From Pseudodesulfovibrio indicus (GTDB lineage Bacteria > Desulfobacterota > Desulfovibrionia > Desulfovibrionales > Desulfovibrionaceae), in NCBI RefSeq assembly GCF_001563225.1, contig NZ_CP014206.1:372001-436000 (forward strand): DNA of 64,000 bases. The letters run 5' to 3'. Every line of letters starts with the position of its first letter. Position 1 is the first letter of the stretch. The notes below the pieces were generated by a model, which saw only the letters and a program-made list of their open reading frames with translations, searched no databases and had not been told where the DNA came from. Made by a program: the position numbers and the translations under genes. Positions 9,223 to 16,852 of the stretch are shown here, one piece after another.

Positions 9223-10365
9223 TCACCACATCTCGTAATAGATGTTCAGGATGTCCTTCCAGTCCGCCTGCCTGGGGTTGGTCAGCAGGCAGATGTCCTT
9301 GACCGCGTTGTGGCTCGCCTGGGGCAGCATGGTCCGGTCCGGCAGGATCTCGCGCAGGCGGCAGGGAATGCCGATCTCCTCCCGCAGCTGTTCCAGGGCC
9401 TCGATGCCCGCCAGGGCCGTGGCCTCGTCCGTCCTGAGCCGTTTGCCGGTGATGATCTCGCCGATCTTGGCCATCTTGGCCTCGCAGACCGGGAGGTTGA
9501 AGCGCATGACGCTGGGCAGGAGCAGAGAGTGGGCCGTGCCGTGGACCACGTCGTGCATGCCGCCCAGGGCGTGGGCCAGGGCGTGGCCGAGGCCGACGCT
9601 GGCGTTGGTGAAGGCCATGCCCGAGGAGGTCCCGGCGATGGCCAGCTGTTCGAGGTCTTCCAGCCTGCAGTGCTCCAGGGCGGGGCGGATGTGCCGGATG
9701 AGCAGGTCCAGCCCCTTGAGGCTCCAGGCCTCGGTGAACGGATTGGCGATGGGCGAGACGTAGGACTCCACGGCGTGGGCCAGGGAGTCGAACAGGGGCG
9801 GGATGATCTGTTCCCTGCTCAGGGTTTCGAGCAGCAGCGGGTCGGTGATGGAGATGTTCGGCACCAGGGTCCGGCTGATGACCGTCATCTTCACCCTGCG
9901 CTCCACGTCGGTGACCACCGTGAACTGCGAGATGTTCGACTCGCTGCCCATGGTGGTGGGAATGAAGACCATGGGCGGCAGGGGACGGCGGACCATGTTG
10001 GCCCCCTCGTAGTCCGCGATCTCGCCCCCGTTGCTGACGATCAGGGCGATGCCCTTGGCCGCGTCCATGGGGCTGCCGCCGCCCAGGGCCAGGACCACGT
10101 CCGCCTCCTCCCGGCGGTAGAGGTCCGCGCCGTTGTGGACCTGGAAATCTCGCGGGTTGGGAACCACATCGTTGAAATAGACGAAGTCCAGCCGTTCCTT
10201 GCGCAGGATGTCGAGCAGGTTTTCCACCCAGCCGACGCTCTCCACGCCGGGGTCGGAGACCACGAATATCTTGGACGCGCCGAGCCTTTTCGCACAGATG
10301 CTGGCGTATTGCAGGCTTCCCCGCCCGAAGATCACTTCCGGTATGGCGAATTTGAATATGTCCAC
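9223..10365 (-). CDS. iron-containing alcohol dehydrogenase
   Basis: The start is taken as GTG at 10365, 6 bases after AAAGGA, giving 380 residues, the normal size of group III alcohol dehydrogenases; an ATG 48 bp upstream has no such site. NAD(P) binding is shown by GGGSPMD (95-101). The four metal ligands are Asp193, His197, His261 and His275, matching the family pattern. The enzyme interconverts an alcohol and an aldehyde. It is first in an operon with a PAS kinase and sigma-54 regulator, and an AOR-type aldehyde oxidoreductase is 3 kb upstream on the same strand, which suggests alcohol-to-acid oxidation. The actual alcohol is unknown. Confidence 0.93.
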   Translation of the reverse strand: MDIFKFAIPEVIFGRGSLQYASICAKRLGASKIFVVSDPGVESVGWVENLLDILRKERLDFVYFNDVVPNPRDFQVHNGADLYRREEADVVLALGGGSPMDAAKGIALIVSNGGEIADYEGANMVRRPLPPMVFIPTTMGSESNISQFTVVTDVERRVKMTVISRTLVPNISITDPLLLETLSREQIIPPLFDSLAHAVESYVSPIANPFTEAWSLKGLDLLIRHIRPALEHCRLEDLEQLAIAGTSSGMAFTNASVGLGHALAHALGGMHDVVHGTAHSLLLPSVMRFNLPVCEAKMAKIGEIITGKRLRTDEATALAGIEALEQLREEIGIPCRLREILPDRTMLPQASHNAVKDICLLTNPRQADWKDILNIYYEMW

Positions 10366-10483
10366 GGTGATTCCTTTTGCTTTCTGTATAGCGCCTTGCC
10401 CGTCCGCGATCAAGGCGGTACGAAAAAAATCTTTTCTCTCCGGGCAGTTGTCTGCAAAGACCCAACACCCCGCCCCGGGTCCG

Positions 10484-11881
10484 TCACGCCCGGCGGTCCA
10501 TCCCCTTGGCCATGCGGCGCATGAGGAAGTATTTCTCGTCGAAACCCATGGCGCACAGCTGTTCGTAGACCTGCGGGGCGATGCCCCTGGTCAGGAGCAT
10601 CTGCAGATAGATCAGGTCGTCCACGTCGTGCTCCAGGGTGTACGGGGGCGGCGCGTCCCCGCCGAGCCAGTACCCGTCGCTGATCAGCCCCGCCTCCTTG
10701 GCCCGATCGTATTGGGGAGAGGCCGGGAGCAGGGTGTTGATGCCCAGGATGGGCATGGTCGCCGGGCGGATTTCGCGGATCAGGGCCACGGTTTCCTCGA
10801 TGGTCTCCGGGGTCTCGCCCGGGTTGCCGACCATGAGGAAACAGCACGGCTCGATCCCCGCTTCGTGGGTCTTGGCGAAGGCCTCGCGGACCTGGTCGGC
10901 GGTGAACCCCTTGTTGGCCGCCTTGAGCACGCGCGGGCTGCCGGACTCCACCCCGTAGTAGATTCGGTAGCATCCGGCCTCGCGCATTCGGGCGAGCAGC
11001 TCCGCGTCCACCAGGTCGACGCGGGTCTCGGCCATCCAGGCAAAGCGCAGGCCGCGATCGGAGATCTCCCGGCAGAGGTCGAGGATGCGTTGCCGGTCCA
11101 GGGTGAACAGGTCGTCGGAAAAATAGACATGCCCCACGCCGAGGTCCGTTATGAGCCGCTCGACCTCGTCGGCCACGTTGGCCGGAGAGCGCCTGGACCA
11201 GCGGCCCTCGAAGAACCGGTTCACCGAGCAGAAGCCGCAGTGGAAGGGGCAGCCGCGCGAGCTGAGGATGTGGGTCCCGACGAGGTCCCGGTACCTCTCC
11301 GGGATTTCAGGAGACTTGTATTCGGCGAGATCGAAGGCGTCGTAGGCCGGGAAGGCCAGGCCGTCCAGGTCCGTGGACCGCTCCCTGGCCCGGGTGCGGA
11401 CCACGCCGTTTCCGGTGCGCAGGGCCAGGCCGGGAACGTCCGCGAGGTCGCCGCCCCGCTCGAAACACGCCACCAACTCGACGATGGTCTCCTCGCCCTC
11501 GCCCAGGACCACCACGTCCACGGCGGGGTTGGCGAGCACGTGTTCCGGAAAGAAGGTGGCGTGCGGCCCGCCCACGACGATGCGCGCCTCGGGCAGCACG
11601 CGCCGGGCCTCGGAGGCGAGGCGGTCGGCGTTGATCCGGCCCAGGGTGAAGCAGCTGATGCCCACCAGGTCGGGGCGCTCGCGTTCGAGCAGGGCGGCGA
11701 CCTCGGGCCAGGTCTCCCGGTGCAGGTCGCGGAAGACGGTCTCCACGGCGTTGGCGCGCAGAGCGCTGGTCAGATAGGCGATGCCGAGGGGGACCCACGT
11801 CTTTGACGGGAGCAGGTCCTCCTCGGCCGTGGCCGGGTTCCAGAGCCGGGGGGCGGGCGGGGTCAGGAGCAATGCCTTCAT
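10484..11881 (-). CDS. B12-binding domain radical SAM protein
   Basis: The 465-residue protein has an N-terminal cobalamin-binding-like Rossmann domain (residues about 1-150, with IVVGGPHATFFPE and VVLGEGEETIVEL) followed by a radical SAM domain whose cluster motif is SSRGCPFHCGFCS (CxxxCxxC). The conserved His of the DxHxxG cobalamin motif is not obvious, so B12 may be bound base-off or lost. Relatives methylate or rearrange unreactive carbons or modify lipids and natural products. It follows the AOR gene by 126 bp with hairpins between them, so it is probably expressed separately. No substrate can be assigned. Confidence 0.88.
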   Translation of the reverse strand: MKALLLTPPAPRLWNPATAEEDLLPSKTWVPLGIAYLTSALRANAVETVFRDLHRETWPEVAALLERERPDLVGISCFTLGRINADRLASEARRVLPEARIVVGGPHATFFPEHVLANPAVDVVVLGEGEETIVELVACFERGGDLADVPGLALRTGNGVVRTRARERSTDLDGLAFPAYDAFDLAEYKSPEIPERYRDLVGTHILSSRGCPFHCGFCSVNRFFEGRWSRRSPANVADEVERLITDLGVGHVYFSDDLFTLDRQRILDLCREISDRGLRFAWMAETRVDLVDAELLARMREAGCYRIYYGVESGSPRVLKAANKGFTADQVREAFAKTHEAGIEPCCFLMVGNPGETPETIEETVALIREIRPATMPILGINTLLPASPQYDRAKEAGLISDGYWLGGDAPPPYTLEHDVDDLIYLQMLLTRGIAPQVYEQLCAMGFDEKYFLMRRMAKGMDRRA

Positions 11882-11901
11882 CCATCCTCCTAGGTTTGGT
11901 T

Positions 11902-11962
11902 CCGGGCGCGGCCGCCCGGACGGTATGCCCCGGCCCCCGGGAAGGACGGTGGGGGGCCGGGG
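11902..11962 (-). terminator. two GC-rich hairpins after the AOR gene
   Basis: Two inverted repeats follow the AOR stop: CCCCGGCCCCC (11928-11938) pairs with 11952-11962, and CCGGGCG (11902-11908) pairs with 11913-11919. Neither is followed by a T-run on the minus strand, so they may slow polymerase or protect the mRNA end instead of acting as full intrinsic terminators. Confidence 0.5.
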
Positions 11963-12007
11963 TTGTTGAACGCTCCTGCCACGGAGGTGAACCAGGAACG
12001 GTTGCCG

Positions 12008-14152
12008 CTATGCCGGGAGCCGGAACGCCTTCTTCTCGAAGGCCGCCAGTTCGGCGTCCATGCCCAGCCGTTTCATCAGCTTCCGGGTGGGCAGGCCGGT
12101 CTCGGTGTCCCACTCCATGAGCTTGTAGTATTCGTTCTTGACCGCTTCGAAGTTCTCCCGGACCAGCGGGGGATGGGGCGGGTCCGCCGGGGGGTAGCTC
12201 GGCAGCAGCCGGGTCTCGGAAGGGGTGAAGAAGTGATCGGGCAGCTGATCGTGCTCCTCGCGCAGGTTGACCTTGTGGCCGCCGCCCCATTCCATGGCGG
12301 TCAGCAGTCGGTGCAAAACCCAGATCCGGGCCGCCTTGTCGTCCAGGGTCTTCTGGGTCATCTTCTCGCCGGTGACCAGCTCGAAGAGCTTGTACTCCAC
12401 GGTGATGTCGCCGGTGTAGTCGCGGTCCTTGCGTCCGCTGGTCATGATCGGGAAGACCCAGTCGCAGACCGTGATGCTGTCCTTGATGCAGCCCCGGTAG
12501 TGGATGAACTGGCCGAGGTAGGCATTGGCCTTGGCCGACTTCTCGCCGTTCCAGGTCAGGGGGACGTCGCGCTTGCGGTGCAGGTCGTTGAGGCCGTTTT
12601 CCGCGATCTCCTCGCCCCAGTGCCGGACGGCCACGGGCATGGCCTGCTCGAAGGTCAGGCCGGTCCACTCCACCAGGTTGGTCATGGAGTGGCGGTTGGG
12701 ATCGCGATTCTCCACCGCGAAGTTCACGGCCCAGTAGTAGCCGAAGGTGCGCGGATCGTAGTGGGCCGACATGCCCCAGCCGCCGTTGCCACCCACGACG
12801 CCGCCCATGATGCCTTCCATGTTCTCGAAGTGCATGGTCTTTTGCGCCGCTTCCTTCATGCCCATGGATTCGAACTTGGCGGCGATGATGTCCATGGCCC
12901 GACGGAACCCTTCGCCCAGGGCTTCGCCCAGGAATCCCTGGCGGTAGGCGATCATGTTCATCATGGTCTCCAGGCCGTCGGTGCTGAAGTCGCCCCTGGG
13001 CGGGTAGTGGCCCTTTTCGAGGCCGGCCATGATCTCGTCGCCGACCAGCTTCTTCTCGTGGAGGATCTGCAACAGGTCCTTGCCGCCCACGGTGGTGTCC
13101 TGGAGGTACCAGACGAACTGGATCATGGGGAACATCTCGAAGGTGTCCACGCCCAGCTTGTTGGCCAGCTGGTTGGCCAGGAAGGTGGCCTTGTCGCGGT
13201 TGCCCAGCCAGGAGTAGAACCACTGGGTGCAGCTCACCGCGCCGCCGCCCATGCCGTCCACGTTCATGTAGGAGTAGCAGCCCTGGGGGCAGCCGTAGCA
13301 GGACTGGGACTTGACGTGGTACTTGTTCAGCCAGGGGGCGCAACTCTCGGTCTGGTCGAAACGCAGGGCCTGCTTGTTGATGTCCTTGGGGTCCACGTGC
13401 TTCTCGGTCCAGCTGAGCGGGCCGGTGGACAGCGGCGTGGAGCCCAGGGGGCCGGGCTGGAACTCGCGGACGCTCTTGACGTACTTGATCAGGTTCTTCT
13501 TGTCCGCGACCTGCACGCCCTTGGTGCCCCGGATGGCGATGGCCTTGAGGTTCTTGGACCCCATGACCGCGCCGAAGCCGCCCTGGCCCGCGGCGTTGCC
13601 GATGCGGTGCATGATCGGGGAGATGCGCACCAGCCGCTCGCCGGAGGGACCGATGACCGCGATCTGGGTCTTTTCGTCGCCCGTCCTGGCCTTGATCATG
13701 TCCTGGGCCTCGAAGGTGTCCTTGCCCCAGATGCCCGAGGCGTCCTCGATGGTCACCTCGTCGTCGACGACGTTGATGAACACGGGCTTCTTGGCCTTGC
13801 CCTGGACGATCACGGCGTCGTAGCCCGCAAATTTCAGCTCCGCGCCCCAATAGCCGCCGAAGCCGCTGCGGGTGACCAGCGGGTGCTTGGACTTGGGCGC
13901 GTAGACGTGGGGCGAGATGGAGATGACCTCGGAGCGCCCGGTGGAGGGCGCCAGGGAGCCGGTCAGCGGCCCCACCGCGAAGATGATCCGGTTTTCGGGG
14001 TCAAAAGGACCCGCCGTGGGGGCCTCGTCGAAGACCACCTTGTAGCCGAAACCGATGCCCCCGGTATAATTCAGGTACTTGGACGTATCTTCCTTGACTA
14101 TGGAACCGTCGTCCAGGTTGACTCGCAATATCTTTCCAGCCCATCCGTACAT
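12008..14152 (-). CDS. aldehyde:ferredoxin oxidoreductase family protein (YdhV-like)
   Basis: This 714-residue protein belongs to the tungsten/molybdenum AOR family. The N-terminal domain contains the bis-pyranopterin binding segment (STGRSEVISIS, RSGFGGYWGAELK). The [4Fe-4S] ligands Cys285, Cys288 and Cys292 (SCYGCPQGC) are present, with a later Cys in GCIKDSITVC as the likely fourth. It is about 100 residues longer than Pyrococcus AOR (605) and nearer in size to E. coli YdhV (700). It has no signal peptide, yet its neighbour 27 bp upstream is a Tat-signal four-cluster ferredoxin, the same pairing as YdhV with the YdhX/YdhY ferredoxins. A GGAGA site precedes the ATG. Substrate unknown; an aldehyde is inferred. 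Confidence 0.88.
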   Translation of the reverse strand: MYGWAGKILRVNLDDGSIVKEDTSKYLNYTGGIGFGYKVVFDEAPTAGPFDPENRIIFAVGPLTGSLAPSTGRSEVISISPHVYAPKSKHPLVTRSGFGGYWGAELKFAGYDAVIVQGKAKKPVFINVVDDEVTIEDASGIWGKDTFEAQDMIKARTGDEKTQIAVIGPSGERLVRISPIMHRIGNAAGQGGFGAVMGSKNLKAIAIRGTKGVQVADKKNLIKYVKSVREFQPGPLGSTPLSTGPLSWTEKHVDPKDINKQALRFDQTESCAPWLNKYHVKSQSCYGCPQGCYSYMNVDGMGGGAVSCTQWFYSWLGNRDKATFLANQLANKLGVDTFEMFPMIQFVWYLQDTTVGGKDLLQILHEKKLVGDEIMAGLEKGHYPPRGDFSTDGLETMMNMIAYRQGFLGEALGEGFRRAMDIIAAKFESMGMKEAAQKTMHFENMEGIMGGVVGGNGGWGMSAHYDPRTFGYYWAVNFAVENRDPNRHSMTNLVEWTGLTFEQAMPVAVRHWGEEIAENGLNDLHRKRDVPLTWNGEKSAKANAYLGQFIHYRGCIKDSITVCDWVFPIMTSGRKDRDYTGDITVEYKLFELVTGEKMTQKTLDDKAARIWVLHRLLTAMEWGGGHKVNLREEHDQLPDHFFTPSETRLLPSYPPADPPHPPLVRENFEAVKNEYYKLMEWDTETGLPTRKLMKRLGMDAELAAFEKKAFRLPA

Positions 14153-14179
14153 TGTACCGTCTCCTTGGGTTGTGTGTGG

Positions 14180-14842
14180 TTAACCGAGTTCGATGAACTT
14201 CAGGGCGTCCGCCGGGCAGTACTTGACGCACATGGGGTCGCCGCCGCAGAGGTCGCACTTGGAGAAGATGCTCTTCTCCTTGTTCTCCACGATCATGTCG
14301 TAGGGACACGCCGCGAAGCATTCGCCGCACCCCTCGCACTTGGCGGGGTCGATGACCCGCGCTCCGGTCTTGGGATCAAGGGTCAGGGCGTCGTATTCGC
14401 AGGCCAGGTAGCAGTCGGCCATGTTGCACTGGCGGCAGACGTCGGGCATGACCGCCAGCTTGACCAGCTTGTGCTGCGGGTCATAGGTGGTGTGGATTCG
14501 GGACAGGGCGGGCTGGCAGATGTCGTCGTGGCTCAGGGAGCAGACGATCTCGCAGGTCCGGCAGCCCACGCAGGTGGTCGGATCGGTGATCAGCCAGGAG
14601 CGCGTGTTGGGCAGCTGGTCCGGCGTGATCCCCCGGTTGTAGTGTTCCGCCTTGAAATTCTTGGGGGCCGCAATGGCCGCCCCGGCCAGGGTTCCGGCCA
14701 CGACCTGGACGCCCAGGAACCCGAGCATCTTGCGCCGCGATATTCCCTTCCCCTTGGACGGAGACGATTCCTTTTTGACCGCCGGACGGGCGTCGGCCGC
14801 TTCCTCGGTTGCCGTATGGTCCATTGCCTTGTTGGTGCTCAC
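14180..14842 (-). CDS. Tat-signal four-cluster ferredoxin subunit (NrfC/YdhX-like)
   Basis: The gene starts at GTG 14842, 5 bases after AGGAGG, giving 220 residues. A twin-arginine motif (SRRKMLGFLG, about residues 35-44) precedes a hydrophobic stretch and an AAIAAP cleavage-like site. Four Cys groups follow: CVGCRTCEIVC, CRQCNMADCYLAC, CEGCGECFAAC and CDLCGGDPMCVKYC, enough for four [4Fe-4S] clusters as in NrfC and HybA. It would carry electrons from the AOR-type subunit. The Tat signal implies export of the folded protein, possibly with the AOR subunit piggybacking. It is the first gene of the operon. Confidence 0.9.
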   Translation of the reverse strand: MSTNKAMDHTATEEAADARPAVKKESSPSKGKGISRRKMLGFLGVQVVAGTLAGAAIAAPKNFKAEHYNRGITPDQLPNTRSWLITDPTTCVGCRTCEIVCSLSHDDICQPALSRIHTTYDPQHKLVKLAVMPDVCRQCNMADCYLACEYDALTLDPKTGARVIDPAKCEGCGECFAACPYDMIVENKEKSIFSKCDLCGGDPMCVKYCPADALKFIELG

Positions 14843-15286
14843 AGTTACCTCCTGTAGTGTTTCGCGTTGAACCGCATGAACACTCCTTGAGCAATTCCGG
14901 GACCACCTCCGCGGCAGCGGGCGGGCGCCGCCATTTCGTGCATGATTTGGGCATAATACTAGCCCTACACAATCGCCGATTTGTAAAAAATGAGGGAATT
15001 TTTCGGATGCGGTAAAACGGTCCTGAACGCAGGGCGCGGCGCCCGCGCGGACCGTTCCCTATTGACCCGAACGGGGGAAAAGGCTGTGTCGGAATGACCC
15101 GCCTTTTGCGGCGGAGGTACGGCCGGATGACGGCCTAACGGAAGAGCGGATAGTCACGCATGGAGAAAGCGACTCTGCCTGAAAGACCCGCCGCGTTTGC
15201 GAGAGGCACGTGTCCGGCGCTTTCCCGAAAGGACGGATGGAACGGGACGCCCGCCGCGGAGCATCCTTCCGGGCTTCAAGGCCGAA
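14843..15286. other. intergenic region upstream of the AOR operon and downstream of ubiX
   Basis: These 444 bp carry no credible gene. The part next to 14843 must hold the promoter of the ferredoxin-AOR operon, but no clean -35/-10 pair with correct spacing was recognised. The left half is AT-rich (around 14950-15000). Short hairpins occur near 15035 (GGGCGC/GCGCCC), 15100 (CCGCC/GGCGG) and 15124 (GCCG/CGGC) and may end ubiX transcription. Confidence 0.5.
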
Positions 15287-15889
15287 TCACGAAAGCGCGC
15301 GGAGCGGAGTGACGCACTCCGCGTTGCCCCACCGCTTGAAGTCTTGTCCTTCGACGCCGAATTCATGCAGGATTTTTCCCACGATGTGGTTGGTCATGTC
15401 GGCGACGGACCGGGGGTGGGTGTAATAGGTCAGCATGGGCGGCATGATGACCACGCCCATCTGGGACAGGGTCAGCATGTTGCGCAGATGTATCGGGCTG
15501 AGTGGGGTCTCCCGGGCGATCATGACCAGCTTGCGGCGCTCCTTGATGGTCACGTCCGCGGCCCGCAGGAGCAGGTTGTCGGAATAGCCGTGGCAGACCC
15601 CGGCCACGGTCTTCATGCTGCACGGCACGATGACCATGCCCTCGGTCACGAAGGTCCCGCTGGCGACATTGGCCCCGACGTCTTCCCTGTCGTACACCCG
15701 GGTCGCATATTCCGTCAGCTGGGATTCCGTGACGCGCGTCTCGTGTTCGAGGGTACGCACGCCCCCCTTGCTGATCACGAGATGCGTCTCCCAGCCGGGA
15801 ATCTCCTTGAGGGCCTTGAGCAGCTCCAGGGCCAGCACGGAACCGCTGGCTCCGCTTATCCCGATGGTCAATCGTTTCGGGTGCTCCAT
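15287..15889 (-). CDS. ubiX: UbiX-family flavin prenyltransferase
   Basis: The start at 15889 follows GGAG by 7 bases and gives 200 residues. The flavodoxin-like fold is shown by LTIGISGASGSVLALELL at the N terminus, VIVPCSMKTVAGVCHG in the middle and MPPMLTYYTHP near the end. UbiX attaches dimethylallyl to FMN to make prenyl-FMN, the cofactor of UbiD-type decarboxylases. No UbiD partner is in the window. It sits 62 bp downstream of the IclR gene and behind the BCCT gene on the same strand, so a role in catabolism (maturing a decarboxylase encoded elsewhere) is possible. Some family members were once called phenylacrylic acid decarboxylases. Confidence 0.9.
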   Translation of the reverse strand: MEHPKRLTIGISGASGSVLALELLKALKEIPGWETHLVISKGGVRTLEHETRVTESQLTEYATRVYDREDVGANVASGTFVTEGMVIVPCSMKTVAGVCHGYSDNLLLRAADVTIKERRKLVMIARETPLSPIHLRNMLTLSQMGVVIMPPMLTYYTHPRSVADMTNHIVGKILHEFGVEGQDFKRWGNAECVTPLRALS

Positions 15890-15951
15890 TATTCGTCTCC
15901 TCGGGGCCGCAATGGTCTGCGGGTTCATCGGGCAAGCCGCGCCGTCTTCGG

Positions 15952-16770
15952 CTATTCGGCCACGAGCTTCTCGACCGCTTCGTCGATGTCGAAATGAAAG
16001 GAATTTTCGGGCGCGTGCAGCAGCCTGGATGCTTCGCCCGCCGCCAGGGGGATTTCGTACAGGAGCTTCTGGGAGAAATACCGGTCCAGGCGCACGGTGG
16101 GGACCGAGCAGCTTATGGAGGCGACGATGGTTCCCGCGTCGTCGAAAACCGGCGCGGCCACGCACCGGACGCCCTTGTACAGTTCCTCGAAATCGAAGCC
16201 GATCCCGTTTTCACGGACCTTTTCCATTTCTTCGTAGAGACCGCTGAGGGTGTCGCTGGTGATGCCGGAGTCGCTTCGCCGCAGCTCCTTGACGAACCGC
16301 TGGCGCTCCTCCTCGGGCAGGAAGGCCAGAAAGACCTTTCCCGATGCGGACATGTACGCGGGGAAGGAATCGCCGATCACGGAGTCCATCTGCAACGCGT
16401 GGTCGGAAGTGACCTGATGCACGACGACCATGTCTGTCCCGGTGAGCACGGTCAGGTTGACCGTCTCGTTCACCTTGTCCCGCAGGCGGGAGAGAATCGG
16501 CTTCAGCGCGGTGCCAAGGTCGCTCTGCGAGGCGATCTGCTTGCCGATCTTGTGCAGCTTGAGCGTCAACGCATACGCGCCGCCGCGTTCGATCTGCCGC
16601 ACATAGTCCAGCTCTTCCAGGGTCCGCAGGATGCGCTGCAACGTTCCCTTGGGTATGGAGCACGCCTCGTGGAGCGTCTTCAGTTTCCAGTTGCTTTTGG
16701 TCGCCATCGTCTCGATGACGAACAAGGCTTTTTCCAGGGAGCGCATCATGAAATACTTGTCGTCTGCCAT
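15952..16770 (-). CDS. IclR-family transcriptional regulator
   Basis: The start is placed at the second of two adjacent ATGs (16770), which is properly spaced from GAGG; the other is at 16773. The 272-residue product has an N-terminal winged helix-turn-helix (SIPKGTLQRILRTLEEL, residues about 40-55) and a C-terminal IclR effector domain (HQVTSDHALQMDSVIGDSFPA, YMSASGKVFLAFLPEEE, GFDFEELYKGVRCVAAPVFD). IclR proteins bind palindromic operators and respond to small organic acids. It lies between the BCCT gene and ubiX and is a good candidate to bind the repeated operators in the divergent region at 18.57-18.86 kb. Confidence 0.93.
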   Translation of the reverse strand: MADDKYFMMRSLEKALFVIETMATKSNWKLKTLHEACSIPKGTLQRILRTLEELDYVRQIERGGAYALTLKLHKIGKQIASQSDLGTALKPILSRLRDKVNETVNLTVLTGTDMVVVHQVTSDHALQMDSVIGDSFPAYMSASGKVFLAFLPEEERQRFVKELRRSDSGITSDTLSGLYEEMEKVRENGIGFDFEELYKGVRCVAAPVFDDAGTIVASISCSVPTVRLDRYFSQKLLYEIPLAAGEASRLLHAPENSFHFDIDEAVEKLVAE

Positions 16771-16819
16771 CATTTTCCTCGAAGAGATGATTGCCGGAAT
16801 TGACACCGGGGGAAAATTC

Positions 16820-16846
16820 AAAGCCCTTCAGGATTGGAAGGGCTTT
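16820..16846 (-). terminator. intrinsic terminator after the BCCT gene
   Basis: AAAGCCCTTC (16820-16829) and its complement (16837-16846) form a 10-bp stem with a 7-base loop directly past the BCCT stop. On the minus strand the stem is followed by GAATTTTCC. On the plus strand it is followed by GCATTTTT, so it could work both ways. It separates the BCCT gene from the IclR gene, which then needs its own promoter or read-through. Confidence 0.75.
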
Positions 16847-16852
16847 GCATTT

